A stretch of DNA of 64,000 nucleotides, from assembly GCA_002483145.1 (NCBI GenBank), contig DLHJ01000016.1, positions 310,001-374,000 of the forward strand. Direction: 5' to 3'. The stretch comes from Cellvibrio sp. UBA7671. GTDB lineage: Bacteria; Pseudomonadota; Gammaproteobacteria; Pseudomonadales; Cellvibrionaceae. Positions 17,302 to 25,763 of this stretch are shown here, one piece after another. Position 1 is the stretch's first letter. Every line of letters begins with the position of its first letter. A program made the translations under genes and the position numbers. The notes beneath the pieces are model-generated. The model had not been told where the DNA came from. It did no database searches and saw only the letters and a list, made by a program, of their open reading frames with translations.

Positions 17302-18678
17302 ATGAGACAAGTACTTCCTGCCGTTTCAATTGCTCTGAGCCGCACTTTGTTGGCTGGTGTTATTGCTGTATCCCCATTGTTGGTGAGCAAAGCAGTTGAT
17401 GCAGTGGCTCCTGGCGCTGTGGAGATTTCTAGCGCAATGGCTCAGGTGAAAGCAAAGAACAAGTATGCCAAAGACCAGCAGCGTAAATTTCCAAACGTAA
17501 GCGAGTCTTTTGGTAAGAAAATCACTGAAGCAGCTAACTATTTGCAGCCGCAAGATGAATCTGTAAAGCCCGATCCTAAAAAGGCAATGCAGCTTCTTAG
17601 CGAAATGGCAGCTAATTCGGCCAAGGCTAATGCGTATGAGCTAGTGTTGTTGCATCAGTACACTGGCTATGCTCATTTGGGTAGCGAGAATTACGCTAAA
17701 GCAATTGAAAGCTTTAACAAAATGCTTGCCCAGACACCCAATATGCCGCTTGCTACTGAAGCATCAACAATCCGTATTGTTGGCCAACTGTATTCTCAAA
17801 TGGATAATCCCAAAAAGGCACTGGAAACTTTGCTGAAATGGACTGAATACACTGACACCATTAAACCTGAAGATTCTTACATGTTTTCAACGCTGTATTA
17901 TCAGCTTGAAGACAACAATAATGCGCTTCTCAATGTTAATGAAGCAGTAAAAAATCAGGAGGTGGCAGGTAAAGTTCCCGCTGAATCTTGGTATGTGCTT
18001 CAACGTGGTCTGTATTTTGATAAAGAGGACTACAAGAACGGTTTGGTGGTTTTGGAAAAGCTTATTAAGCATTATCCAAAGGCGCAATACTGGAAGCAAT
18101 TGTCGCAGGTGTATTACGTTGTTGATCGACCAAAAGATTCACTGCATGCACTTGAAACTTGCTACCTTATGGGCGGCTTGACTACTGAGAGAGATGTTAT
18201 TCGTTTGGCGAGCATGTACTTGGAAGAAGAAGTTCCTTACAAAGCCTCTAAGGTTTTGAAAAAGGCGATCTACACAGACAAGCTTGTTGAGCCAACGGCG
18301 AAAAATCTCAAATTGTTAGCTGACTCTTTGCGTTTAGCTCAAGATGCGAAAGAATCTTTGGTTGAATACGAAAAAGCAGCTGAAAAGTCTACAGATGGCG
18401 ATTTGATTATTGGTCTTGCACAAGCTTATCTTGCAACCGATAAATACAAAGAGGCATCAAAGTGGGGGCGTCAAGCGCTCAAAGCTGGAAAGCTAAAGCG
18501 TGTTGATTATGCCAACCTGACAGTTGCTCAAGCTGAATTTGAGTTGAAAAACTTTGATGAAGCAATCAAGTTCTTCAAAGAAGCGGGTAAAGACGCTCGC
18601 AGTTCTAAAGTGGCAGCCCAATGGGTTACTTTCTCCGAAAAAGAGAAGGCCAGATTGGAAGCTCTTGCACAGAATTGA
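17302..18678 (+). CDS. Periplasmic TPR protein of the TonB2 operon
   Basis: A 458-aa protein with an N-terminal signal-like segment and many tetratricopeptide repeats. Examples are 'ALAA/GYAHLGSENYAKAIESFNKML', 'ALETLLKWTE' and 'AQAEFELKNFDEAIKFFKEAG'. TPR proteins of this length close TonB2 operons in several gammaproteobacteria (TtpB-like position), where they may scaffold the complex. The function is inferred from position. It is rich in Lys and Ala like its upstream neighbours, has a GGGG ribosome site, and is followed by a strong terminator. Confidence 0.8.
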   Translation: MRQVLPAVSIALSRTLLAGVIAVSPLLVSKAVDAVAPGAVEISSAMAQVKAKNKYAKDQQRKFPNVSESFGKKITEAANYLQPQDESVKPDPKKAMQLLSEMAANSAKANAYELVLLHQYTGYAHLGSENYAKAIESFNKMLAQTPNMPLATEASTIRIVGQLYSQMDNPKKALETLLKWTEYTDTIKPEDSYMFSTLYYQLEDNNNALLNVNEAVKNQEVAGKVPAESWYVLQRGLYFDKEDYKNGLVVLEKLIKHYPKAQYWKQLSQVYYVVDRPKDSLHALETCYLMGGLTTERDVIRLASMYLEEEVPYKASKVLKKAIYTDKLVEPTAKNLKLLADSLRLAQDAKESLVEYEKAAEKSTDGDLIIGLAQAYLATDKYKEASKWGRQALKAGKLKRVDYANLTVAQAEFELKNFDEAIKFFKEAGKDARSSKVAAQWVTFSEKEKARLEALAQN

Positions 18679-18692
18679 TAGCAATATTCTAT

Positions 18693-18730
18693 CCAATAAA
18701 AAAGCCAGCATTCGCTGGCTTTTTTATTGG
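18693..18730 (+). terminator. Rho-independent terminator of the TonB operon
   Basis: A perfect 17-bp stem (CCAATAAAAAAGCCAGC with its exact complement) closes a 4-nt loop (ATTC). The right arm contains TTTTTT, so the U-tract is inside the stem. It lies 14 nt after the TPR gene stop. Confidence 0.9.
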
Positions 18731-18767
18731 AATTAATTTTTTTTAGGAGAGTTGTTTCAGCTCATTC

Positions 18768-18811
18768 AAGAATAGTGCTACGTGCGCGATGGCTTTTGTA
18801 GCACTATTCTT
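18768..18811 (-). terminator. Hairpin just downstream of ilvD
   Basis: A perfect 14-bp inverted repeat, AAGAATAGTGCTAC, has its complement 16 nt away, 6 nt after the ilvD stop codon. No U-tract follows on either strand, so it may be an mRNA-stabilising 3' hairpin rather than an intrinsic terminator. Confidence 0.5.
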
Positions 18812-18816
18812 TCTAA

Positions 18817-20661
18817 TTAATCTAACTTGCTCAAATCCCTTACTGCACCTTTATCCGCACTGGTCGCTAACATTGCGTAGGCTTTTAATGAAGCGCTGAC
18901 TTTGCGTGGGCGAACTTCGGAGGGTTTCCAGGCTAAAGCCCCTTTCGCATTTTCTGCAGCGCGGCGCGCATCAAGCTCAGCATCCGTCAACGCTACGTTG
19001 ATGGTGCGGTTGGGGATGTCGATATGGATGATATCGCCCGTCTGCACCAAGCCAATCGCACCACCGGAGGCTGCTTCAGGTGATACGTGGCCGATAGATA
19101 GGCCAGAGGTTCCGCCGGAGAAGCGGCCATCGGTCAAGAGTGCGCAGGCTTTGCCCAAACCTTTGGATTTCAGATAGCTGGTTGGGTAAAGCATTTCCTG
19201 CATGCCCGGACCACCTTTAGGGCCTTCGTAGCGAATTACTACTACATCACCTTCTTTTACTTTGCCGTCGAGAATATCGGCGACGGCCTTGTCCTGACTT
19301 TCCACCACATAGGCTTTGCCTTCAAATACCCAGCAGCTTTCATCCACGCCCGAGGTTTTAACTACACAGCCGTCAACGGCAATGTTGCCTTTGAGTACTG
19401 CCAAACCACCTTCTTTGCTGTACGCATTTTTCACGGAGCGAATACAGCCTTCGGCGCGGTCGCCATCCAGTGTGGGCCAACGGGTGGATTGGCTAAAAGC
19501 CACCTGCGTCGGGATACCGGCTGGGCCAGCTTTGTAAAAGGTCGCCACAGCTTCCGACGAAGTAGTAATGATGTCCCACTTATCCAGTGCTTCTTGAAAG
19601 GTTTTGCTATGCACCGTGGGCAATTGATTGTGCAACAGTCCCCCGCGATTCAGCTCGGCCAAAATGCTCATTACACCGCCTGCGCGGTGCACGTCTTCCA
19701 TATGGTACTTGGGTGTATTTGGGGCGACTTTACAGAGCTGCGGTACTTTGCGGCTCATGCGGTCTACGTCAAACATGGTGAAGGGCACATCACCCTCCTG
19801 CGCTGCTGCCAGCAAATGCAGAATGGTATTGGTGGAGCCGCCCATAGCAATATCCAGGGCCATTGCATTTTCAAAGGCATCAAAGCTGGCAATGGAACGT
19901 GGCAGCACGCTAGTGTCATCTTCTTCGTAGTATCGTTTGGTGATTTCAACGATGCGACGACCCGCTTCCAGAAACAGCTGCTCACGATCAGAGTGGGTCG
20001 CCAGCAAAGAACCGTTACCAGGTAGGGATAAGCCCAATGCTTCGGTCAAGCAGTTCATCGAGTTTGCGGTAAACATGCCCGAGCAGGAGCCGCATGTTGG
20101 GCAGGCGGAGCGCTCATATTCATTCACTTTCGCATCGCTGGCATTGTCATCAACTGCAATCACCATCGCATCAACCAGATCGAGCTTGTGCTCGGACAAT
20201 TTGGTTTTGCCCGCCTCCATAGGGCCGCCGGAGACAAAAATTACCGGGATATTCAGGCGCATTGCCGCCATCAGCATCCCGGGAGTGATTTTGTCGCAGT
20301 TGGAGATACACACAATTGCATCGGCGCAGTGGGCATTGACCATGTATTCCACTGAGTCGGCGATAATATCGCGCGATGGCAAGCTGTAGAGCATGCCGTC
20401 ATGGCCCATGGCGATGCCGTCATCCACGGCGATGGTATTGAATTCTTTAGCAACACCACCTGCTTTTTCAATCTCGCGCGCTACCAATTGACCGAGGTCT
20501 TTCAAATGCACATGGCCTGGCACGAATTGGGTAAAGGAGTTGGCGATGGCGATAATCGGCTTATCAAAATCGCCGTCTTTCATCCCGGTTGCGCGCCACA
20601 ATGCGCGGGCACCAGCCATGTTGCGGCCAGCAGTGGTGGTTTTGGAGCGATAGATGGGCAT
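18817..20661 (-). CDS. ilvD: Dihydroxy-acid dehydratase IlvD
   Basis: This 614-aa iron-sulfur enzyme dehydrates 2,3-dihydroxy-isovalerate and -methylvalerate in valine/isoleucine synthesis. Length and motifs match the E. coli enzyme (616 aa). The '[18 protein letters not shown]' region carries one cluster Cys, '[17 protein letters not shown]' others, and the C-terminal half has '[17 protein letters not shown]' with the catalytic Ser. It starts with '[26 protein letters not shown]' (first part of the standard N-terminus). It stands alone with its own 3' hairpin and is not linked to other ilv genes here. Confidence 0.96.
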   Translation of the reverse strand: MPIYRSKTTTAGRNMAGARALWRATGMKDGDFDKPIIAIANSFTQFVPGHVHLKDLGQLVAREIEKAGGVAKEFNTIAVDDGIAMGHDGMLYSLPSRDIIADSVEYMVNAHCADAIVCISNCDKITPGMLMAAMRLNIPVIFVSGGPMEAGKTKLSEHKLDLVDAMVIAVDDNASDAKVNEYERSACPTCGSCSGMFTANSMNCLTEALGLSLPGNGSLLATHSDREQLFLEAGRRIVEITKRYYEEDDTSVLPRSIASFDAFENAMALDIAMGGSTNTILHLLAAAQEGDVPFTMFDVDRMSRKVPQLCKVAPNTPKYHMEDVHRAGGVMSILAELNRGGLLHNQLPTVHSKTFQEALDKWDIITTSSEAVATFYKAGPAGIPTQVAFSQSTRWPTLDGDRAEGCIRSVKNAYSKEGGLAVLKGNIAVDGCVVKTSGVDESCWVFEGKAYVVESQDKAVADILDGKVKEGDVVVIRYEGPKGGPGMQEMLYPTSYLKSKGLGKACALLTDGRFSGGTSGLSIGHVSPEAASGGAIGLVQTGDIIHIDIPNRTINVALTDAELDARRAAENAKGALAWKPSEVRPRKVSASLKAYAMLATSADKGAVRDLSKLD

Positions 20662-20788
20662 AAGGCATAACCTCGTAAAGCGCGTTGCGAGTTGCTAACA
20701 GCGGTGAATTTGGATGTGGTAATGGGCGAAATCATACCAGAAAGCAGGCTTTCCGGCAGCTTGGGGTTTGGGCGGCGATAGAAGGGAA

Positions 20789-20819
20789 AGGCCGCTTCCG
20801 ATGGTGTCGGCAGCGGCCT
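20789..20819 (-). terminator. Likely terminator of argA
   Basis: AGGCCGCT pairs with AGCGGCCT, and an inner CCGA/TCGG stem lies within the loop. On the minus strand it is followed by TTCCCTTCT, a weak U-tract. It begins 9 nt after the argA stop codon. Confidence 0.6.
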
Positions 20820-20828
20820 CCAACTTAA

Positions 20829-22145
20829 TCATTCCAGCGATTTAATAAAAATCTTGGAGTTGCGCTGGTAGTTGTAAAGCTCTTGCTTGGCGATGGGCAA
20901 ATCTTCAATTTTGCCTTGCACAAAACCCTGCTCGATAAACCAGTGCGCTGTTTGGGTGGTAAGCAAAAATAATTGTTTGATATGTTGTTTGCGCGCCTGG
21001 TTCTCCATCTGCTGCAAGAGTGCAGCCGCACGTCCGCCGTTTCGATAATCCGGATGGGTTGCCACACAGGACAACTCTGCCATATCACCATAAGGGTAGA
21101 GTGCGGCACAGGCGATAATGGAGCCGTCTTTATCCATTACATGGAATTTATTGATTTCCGTTTCCAATATTTCACGCGAGCGACGCACTAAAATTCCCTG
21201 CTCTTCGAGCGGGCGAATTAATTCCAGAATACCGGCGACATCATCGATGCTCGCCGTACGCAATTGCTCGTATTGGCCTGAATAAATCATGGTGCCCAAG
21301 CCGTCGCGGGTAAATAATTCAGTGAGCAATGCACCGTCGGTTTCGTAGCTGATTAATTGCGCGCGCTGCACACCTTGCAGACAACTTAAATAGCAGGCGC
21401 TCACGGCTTGCTGCAAGTCAAAGCTGATGTTGTTGCCAAACTCGGTGAGATAATTTTTGCATTCCGGCAGAGATAACTGGCGAATTAAATTGCCTTCACT
21501 ATCGCTCAATCCATTACCTGCAACAAAGGCCAATAATTTGTCAGCCTTGATTGCACCGGCAACATGCGTGGCGACATCGCTAAAGGTCAAATTAAAAATT
21601 TCGCCAGTAGGTGAATAGGCGAGTGGCGAGAGCAAGACTACTGCGCCAGAGTCCAGCGCTGCGTTGAGCGAGCGGGTGTTGACCTTGCGAACTTTGCCGG
21701 TGTGTTGCAAATCCACGCCATCAATCACGCCGTAGGGCATGGCTACTACAAAGTTGCCGCTGATCACTTGCATATCGGCATCGTGCATAGGCGAGTTAGG
21801 TAAACTGGTAGAGAGCGCAGCTTCCACGATCGTACGTGCCTCGCCAATCGCCTGAATCACCAAACGCAAACTTTCGCTGTCGGTAATGCGCAAGTGATTG
21901 TGGAAGTGACTGAAGGTGTCTGCGACTTGCAGACGATCATCAATTTGCGGCCGCGCGCCGTGTACTAAGACCAAACGAACATCGAGGCTGCAGAGCAGGG
22001 CAATATCGTGCACGATATTGTGAAAATTGGCGTGAGTGATAGCTTCACCCGGCAGCATCACAACGAACGTTTTATCGCTGTGTCTATTGATGTAGGGGGT
22101 CGAATGGCGAAACCACTTGACGTAATCTTGAGTGTTTGCGGGCAC
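20829..22145 (-). CDS. argA: N-acetylglutamate synthase ArgA
   Basis: ArgA acetylates glutamate in the first step of arginine synthesis. The 438-aa protein has an amino-acid-kinase-like domain (about 1-280, with 'FVVMLPGEAI' and 'LVLVHGARPQID') and a C-terminal GNAT acetyltransferase domain (about 290-438, with 'LSCVATHPDYRNGGRAAALL'). The start is GTG at 22145, which places 'WFRHSTPYINRHSDKTFVV' where the family begins. It lies 67 nt downstream of argE on the same strand, an argE-argA order as in Pseudomonas. The kinase-like domain is expected to mediate arginine feedback. Confidence 0.94.
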   Translation of the reverse strand: MPANTQDYVKWFRHSTPYINRHSDKTFVVMLPGEAITHANFHNIVHDIALLCSLDVRLVLVHGARPQIDDRLQVADTFSHFHNHLRITDSESLRLVIQAIGEARTIVEAALSTSLPNSPMHDADMQVISGNFVVAMPYGVIDGVDLQHTGKVRKVNTRSLNAALDSGAVVLLSPLAYSPTGEIFNLTFSDVATHVAGAIKADKLLAFVAGNGLSDSEGNLIRQLSLPECKNYLTEFGNNISFDLQQAVSACYLSCLQGVQRAQLISYETDGALLTELFTRDGLGTMIYSGQYEQLRTASIDDVAGILELIRPLEEQGILVRRSREILETEINKFHVMDKDGSIIACAALYPYGDMAELSCVATHPDYRNGGRAAALLQQMENQARKQHIKQLFLLTTQTAHWFIEQGFVQGKIEDLPIAKQELYNYQRNSKIFIKSLE

Positions 22146-22212
22146 GATGTTTCTCTAATTAAAAAGTTCTTGTTAAAGGTCTTTTAAAAATAATTGTCGG
22201 TGTGAAAAAAAT

Positions 22213-23367
22213 CTATAAACAATATTTCTCAATCAATCCGCGCACAATCTTTACCGCCGGTTCAATCTGATTGAGTGGAATAAATTCATCTGGCTGATGC
22301 GCTTGGTTAATTGATCCAGGTCCCATCACCACGGTTTGCATGCCGAGCTGTTGCATGAAGGGCGCCTCAGTGGCGAACGCGACACTCTCAGAGCGATTGC
22401 CGGTAAGTTGCTCACATAATTTTACCAATTCGCTCTGTTCATCTTCACCGAAGGGGTCAACACCTTCGAAGAGTGATGATAAAACAATATCGGTGCCGCT
22501 GCGTTCGGCGATGGGTGTGAGGCGTTGCTGGATAGCCGCGCGCATTTCATCGTTATCCATCCCGGGCAGCAAACGTAAATCAAAATGCAATTCACAGGCG
22601 CCACAGATGCGATTGGCACCGTCGCCACCGTGGATGCAGCCTAAATTAAGCGTGGGGGTCTGTACCGCAAATCCGGCATTGCGGTATTTCAATTGCAACT
22701 CAGTGCGCAGGCTGATGAGTTCATTCATGACTTGATTCATCGCTTCCAGCGCATTTTTCCCCAGCGCAGGATTAGACGAGTGGCCACTTTGGCCGCGCAC
22801 ACGCACGGCTTCCATCATAATGCCTTTGTGCATACGAATCGGCACTAAGCCTGTGGGTTCACCAATCACTGCATAGCGCGGTGTTGCGCCGGGAATTCCT
22901 GTTTTTGCCAGGGCGCGGGCACCGCTCATGCTGCTCTCTTCGTCGGCGGTGGCGAGTACGATGAGCGGGTGTTTAAACGTTTGGTCGATATAGGGTTTCA
23001 CGGCTTCGATAATGACCGGAAAAAAACCTTTCATATCGGTGGCGCCCAAGCCGTAGAGCTTGCCGTCTTTTTCTGTGAGTATGAATGGGTCAGATTGCCA
23101 GCGATCGGCGTCGTACGGAACGGTATCGCTGTGGCCAGCCAGTACCAGTCCGCCATCGCCGCTACCGAGGGTGGCAACCAAATTGGCTTTACTGGACTGC
23201 GCCAGTGGCATTACCTGGGTGTTAAAACCCAAATCGGCAAAACAGTTGGCGAGATAGTCGATCACCTTTTGGTTGCTCATATCCCATTCGGGCACAGCGC
23301 AGCTGACCGATGGCAGTGCCACCAGCTGTTGCAGGTGATCTTGGTAACGCTTGAAATCAACACTCAT
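22213..23367 (-). CDS. argE: N-acetylornithine deacetylase ArgE
   Basis: A 384-aa M20-family zinc metallopeptidase-type amidohydrolase that releases ornithine from N-acetylornithine. Metal-binding motifs are 'LVLAGHSDTVP' (His-x-Asp), the bridging Asp in 'GLGATDMKGF', 'TADEESSMSGA' (catalytic Glu pair) and the late 'GPGSINQAHQPDEFI' His. I chose ATG 23367. A TTG 12 nt upstream is less likely. It is first in a two-gene unit with argA. Having both an acetylglutamate synthase and ArgE indicates the linear arginine pathway, although argJ could lie elsewhere. Confidence 0.93.
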   Translation of the reverse strand: MSVDFKRYQDHLQQLVALPSVSCAVPEWDMSNQKVIDYLANCFADLGFNTQVMPLAQSSKANLVATLGSGDGGLVLAGHSDTVPYDADRWQSDPFILTEKDGKLYGLGATDMKGFFPVIIEAVKPYIDQTFKHPLIVLATADEESSMSGARALAKTGIPGATPRYAVIGEPTGLVPIRMHKGIMMEAVRVRGQSGHSSNPALGKNALEAMNQVMNELISLRTELQLKYRNAGFAVQTPTLNLGCIHGGDGANRICGACELHFDLRLLPGMDNDEMRAAIQQRLTPIAERSGTDIVLSSLFEGVDPFGEDEQSELVKLCEQLTGNRSESVAFATEAPFMQQLGMQTVVMGPGSINQAHQPDEFIPLNQIEPAVKIVRGLIEKYCL

Positions 23368-23472
23368 GGTTCGACTCAATAAAGGCTTGGGCTCATCGAA
23401 ATACTAACGGGCTGTTATCGGCGATTGCACGGGAAATTGCAAGCGCAGAGCAATAAATCCCCCTGCAAAAAA

Positions 23473-23498
23473 AGCCCGGGTAGTTTCCTGCCCGGGCT
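23473..23498 (-). terminator. Rho-independent terminator of pit
   Basis: AGCCCGGG pairs with CCCGGGCT (8 bp, 10-nt loop). On the minus strand it is followed by seven T, and it lies 20 nt after the pit stop codon. Confidence 0.88.
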
Positions 23499-23518
23499 GT
23501 TTGCTTTAGTCCTGGCAG

Positions 23519-24793
23519 TCAGCTAAACAGTGCTTGGAGAACGTAGAAGAAAAGAATCGACAGTCCAGCACCAGCGGGTAGGGTGATGACCCAGGAGGCA
23601 AAAATACCGCCGATCACGCTGATATTGAGTGCGCCTATACCGCGCGCCAGACCCACGCCCAAAACCGCGCCGACTAGCGTATGGGTAGTGGAGATGGGCA
23701 GCCCCGCACCTGAGGCGATTACCACAGTGGCTGCGGCAGACATCTCGGCAGCAAAACCGCGGCTTGGAGTTAGTTCAGTAATTTTTTTGCCGATGGTCAG
23801 CATCACTTTGTAGCCGTAGGTTGCCAAGCCGATCACGATACCGAACGCCCCCAATAACAGGACCCAGGATTCAACCGGTGCTTTGGCTTCAACCGCACCT
23901 GATTTGATTACGCTGATCACTGCTGCCACCGGGCCGACGGCGTTAGCGACATCGTTGGAGCCGTGGGCGAAGGCCATAGAGCAGGCGGTGAAAATCATGA
24001 GCACGCCGAAGACCCGCTCTACACTGGCGAAGCGGCTGTTTTTGTCCGCGGCCGCATCTTGTTTGATGCGGCTGAGCAAATAGATACCAATTGCCGCTAC
24101 CAGCGCACCTATCCCGGCAGCAATCACCACCGCCTCTAAAAAGCTGAATTCGATTTGGCGTTCCCGCAAAACGTATTTCAGCCCCTTGAGGATAGTCACC
24201 ATCGAGAGGAAAAAGCCGACCGCAAACATGTAATAGGGAATGTAATGTTTGGCATTGGCGAAGGGGTCTTCAGTATTCAGTATCAGGAACTGTACTGAGC
24301 GGAAAATCCAGAAGGACAGGACGCCTGCCATCACCGGGGTGATCACCCAACTGCCCACTATGCCCCATACCGCGCTCCATTGGACGGCATCGACCGAGAT
24401 GCCCACCGCCGCAAAGCCAATAATGGCGCCCACAATGGAGTGGGTAGTGGAGACCGGCCAGCCCAGCATACTGGCAATCAGCAGCCAGCTACCGGCGGCC
24501 AGCAGTGAAGCGAGCATGCCGTAGACAAACAAGTCCGGGTTTTTGGCCATCACCTCCATTTCGACTAGGCCGCTGCGGATGGTTTCGGTCACTTCGCCAC
24601 CGGCGAGATAAGCGCCGGCAAATTCAAACACCATGGCGATGCAGATTGCCTGTTTCATCGTGAGTGCGCGTGCGCCTACTGATGTGCCCATCGCATTGGA
24701 CACATCATTAGCGCCTATACCCCAAGCCATAAATAGCCCGAATACACAGGCCAAAATAAACAGCAGCTGGCTGTATTCGGCAAATAAATTCAT
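23519..24793 (-). CDS. pit: Inorganic phosphate transporter, Pit family
   Basis: A 424-aa inner-membrane protein with about ten to eleven hydrophobic segments. The two inverted PiT signatures are 'GANDVSNAMGTSVGARAL' near the start and 'HGSNDVANAVGPVAA' in the second half. These transporters move phosphate (as a metal complex) with protons or Na+. The gene follows the DUF47 gene after 25 nt and has its own terminator. The pair is probably expressed from the Pho-box promoter at 25528-25581. Confidence 0.93.
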   Translation of the reverse strand: MNLFAEYSQLLFILACVFGLFMAWGIGANDVSNAMGTSVGARALTMKQAICIAMVFEFAGAYLAGGEVTETIRSGLVEMEVMAKNPDLFVYGMLASLLAAGSWLLIASMLGWPVSTTHSIVGAIIGFAAVGISVDAVQWSAVWGIVGSWVITPVMAGVLSFWIFRSVQFLILNTEDPFANAKHYIPYYMFAVGFFLSMVTILKGLKYVLRERQIEFSFLEAVVIAAGIGALVAAIGIYLLSRIKQDAAADKNSRFASVERVFGVLMIFTACSMAFAHGSNDVANAVGPVAAVISVIKSGAVEAKAPVESWVLLLGAFGIVIGLATYGYKVMLTIGKKITELTPSRGFAAEMSAAATVVIASGAGLPISTTHTLVGAVLGVGLARGIGALNISVIGGIFASWVITLPAGAGLSILFFYVLQALFS

Positions 24794-24818
24794 GGTGGAT
24801 TTCCCTGATTAAGACGCC

Positions 24819-25499
24819 TTAGCGCGCAAGCAGCAACTGCAGGCGGCCGCCCACATCATGGGCGCGGTTAGCGATGTCACCCACCCAGTCGATGATGTTG
24901 TAGAGGAACATCACATCGACCGGCGGCAGCTGCGCCTCCAGTGCAAAGAGCGATGTGCGCACGCCAATTTCGAGGTGGTCGGTCTTCTCTTCCAGGTCGT
25001 CCAACTCTTTAATCATGTTCTCCACCACTGCCAGTTCGCGCCCGCTAAAACCGCTTTCGAGCAATTCATCCAGCTCGTTGATGGCGATCAACGCCTGTTC
25101 GGCTGCCGCGACGCTGGCGCGCACAAACTCATTCACCTGCTCCTTCATGCTCGTCGGGATAGTCATGCGGCGGCCCATGATGATGCCCGCGATGTCTTTG
25201 GCGCGATTAGGGATGCGATCCTGCATGGTCAGGAGTTCAAGCAAATCGGTACGCGGTACCGGCAAGAACAGGCTTTTGGGGAGATGCAGGCGCAGTTGCT
25301 TTTTGATCTCGTCGGCCTGATGTTCGAATTGCACCACGCGTTGTTGGATCTCGCTGGCGCGCGGCCAATCGTCGCTGGTTACCGCCTCGAAAAAGCGGGT
25401 CAACTCGGCAGCCGCTTGCACCGCCAGCGCCATATGTTCCTGCATAGGCTTGATGGGCGAGCGGCCGAACAGGTTTGACAGGTTTGCAAAAGGCATCAA
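24819..25499 (-). CDS. DUF47 (TIGR00153) PhoU-like partner of Pit
   Basis: A 226-aa, all-helical, PhoU-like protein ('LFGRSPIKPMQEHM' at the start, and later 'EHQADEIKKQLRLHLPKSLF' in part). DUF47 proteins are almost always encoded next to Pit transporters and are thought to modulate them. The biochemical action is not established. It has a strong ribosome site (GGAGGGGG) and a tandem ATG start (25499 or 25496). It is first in the DUF47-pit operon. Confidence 0.88.
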   Translation of the reverse strand: MMPFANLSNLFGRSPIKPMQEHMALAVQAAAELTRFFEAVTSDDWPRASEIQQRVVQFEHQADEIKKQLRLHLPKSLFLPVPRTDLLELLTMQDRIPNRAKDIAGIIMGRRMTIPTSMKEQVNEFVRASVAAAEQALIAINELDELLESGFSGRELAVVENMIKELDDLEEKTDHLEIGVRTSLFALEAQLPPVDVMFLYNIIDWVGDIANRAHDVGGRLQLLLAR

Positions 25500-25527
25500 T
25501 TACCCCCTCCGGTAAAAAGTGAGTGCA

Positions 25528-25555
25528 GTATAGAAAGATCGCCCTTCAGGGTCAC
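25528..25555 (-). promoter_or_regulatory. Candidate sigma-70 promoter of DUF47-pit
   Basis: On the minus strand, GTGACC and TATACT are separated by 16 bp, with TATACT about 28 nt before the start codon. It lies just downstream of the Pho-box-like element. Confidence 0.45.
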
Positions 25556-25563
25556 GCGGCTTT

Positions 25564-25581
25564 GTTACATTTTTATGACAG
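25564..25581 (-). promoter_or_regulatory. Near-consensus Pho box
   Basis: The minus strand reads CTGTCATAAAAATGTAAC. Compared with the PhoB box CTGTCATAWAWCTGTMAY, 17 of 18 positions agree. It lies 64 bp upstream of the DUF47 start, in the right orientation for PhoB control of the phosphate operon. Confidence 0.65.
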
Positions 25582-25722
25582 AATCGTGACCGTTTTTTTT
25601 GAGTGTGAACCAGGTGCAGGCGCGCTGGCAGTGGCTGTTCAATTCCGCCACTAGAGCCTAGCTGCCGCAGGGCGAAATACCAGCTTGCGCGCTACTGGGC
25701 AGACGCTTGGCGTGCGAGGCGT

Positions 25723-25728
25723 TACAAT
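25723..25728 (+). promoter_or_regulatory. Candidate -10 element of the GspE-like gene
   Basis: TACAAT followed by CCCCTG lies 35 nt before the start codon at 25764. No clear -35 is visible. Confidence 0.3.
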
Positions 25729-25763
25729 CCCCTGAACTCAAATCAATAAACAGGAACAATAAG

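Noticed and set aside
19489-20025. 178-codon open frame antisense to ilvD
   Set aside because: It lies wholly inside the highly conserved dehydratase gene and encodes no known domain.
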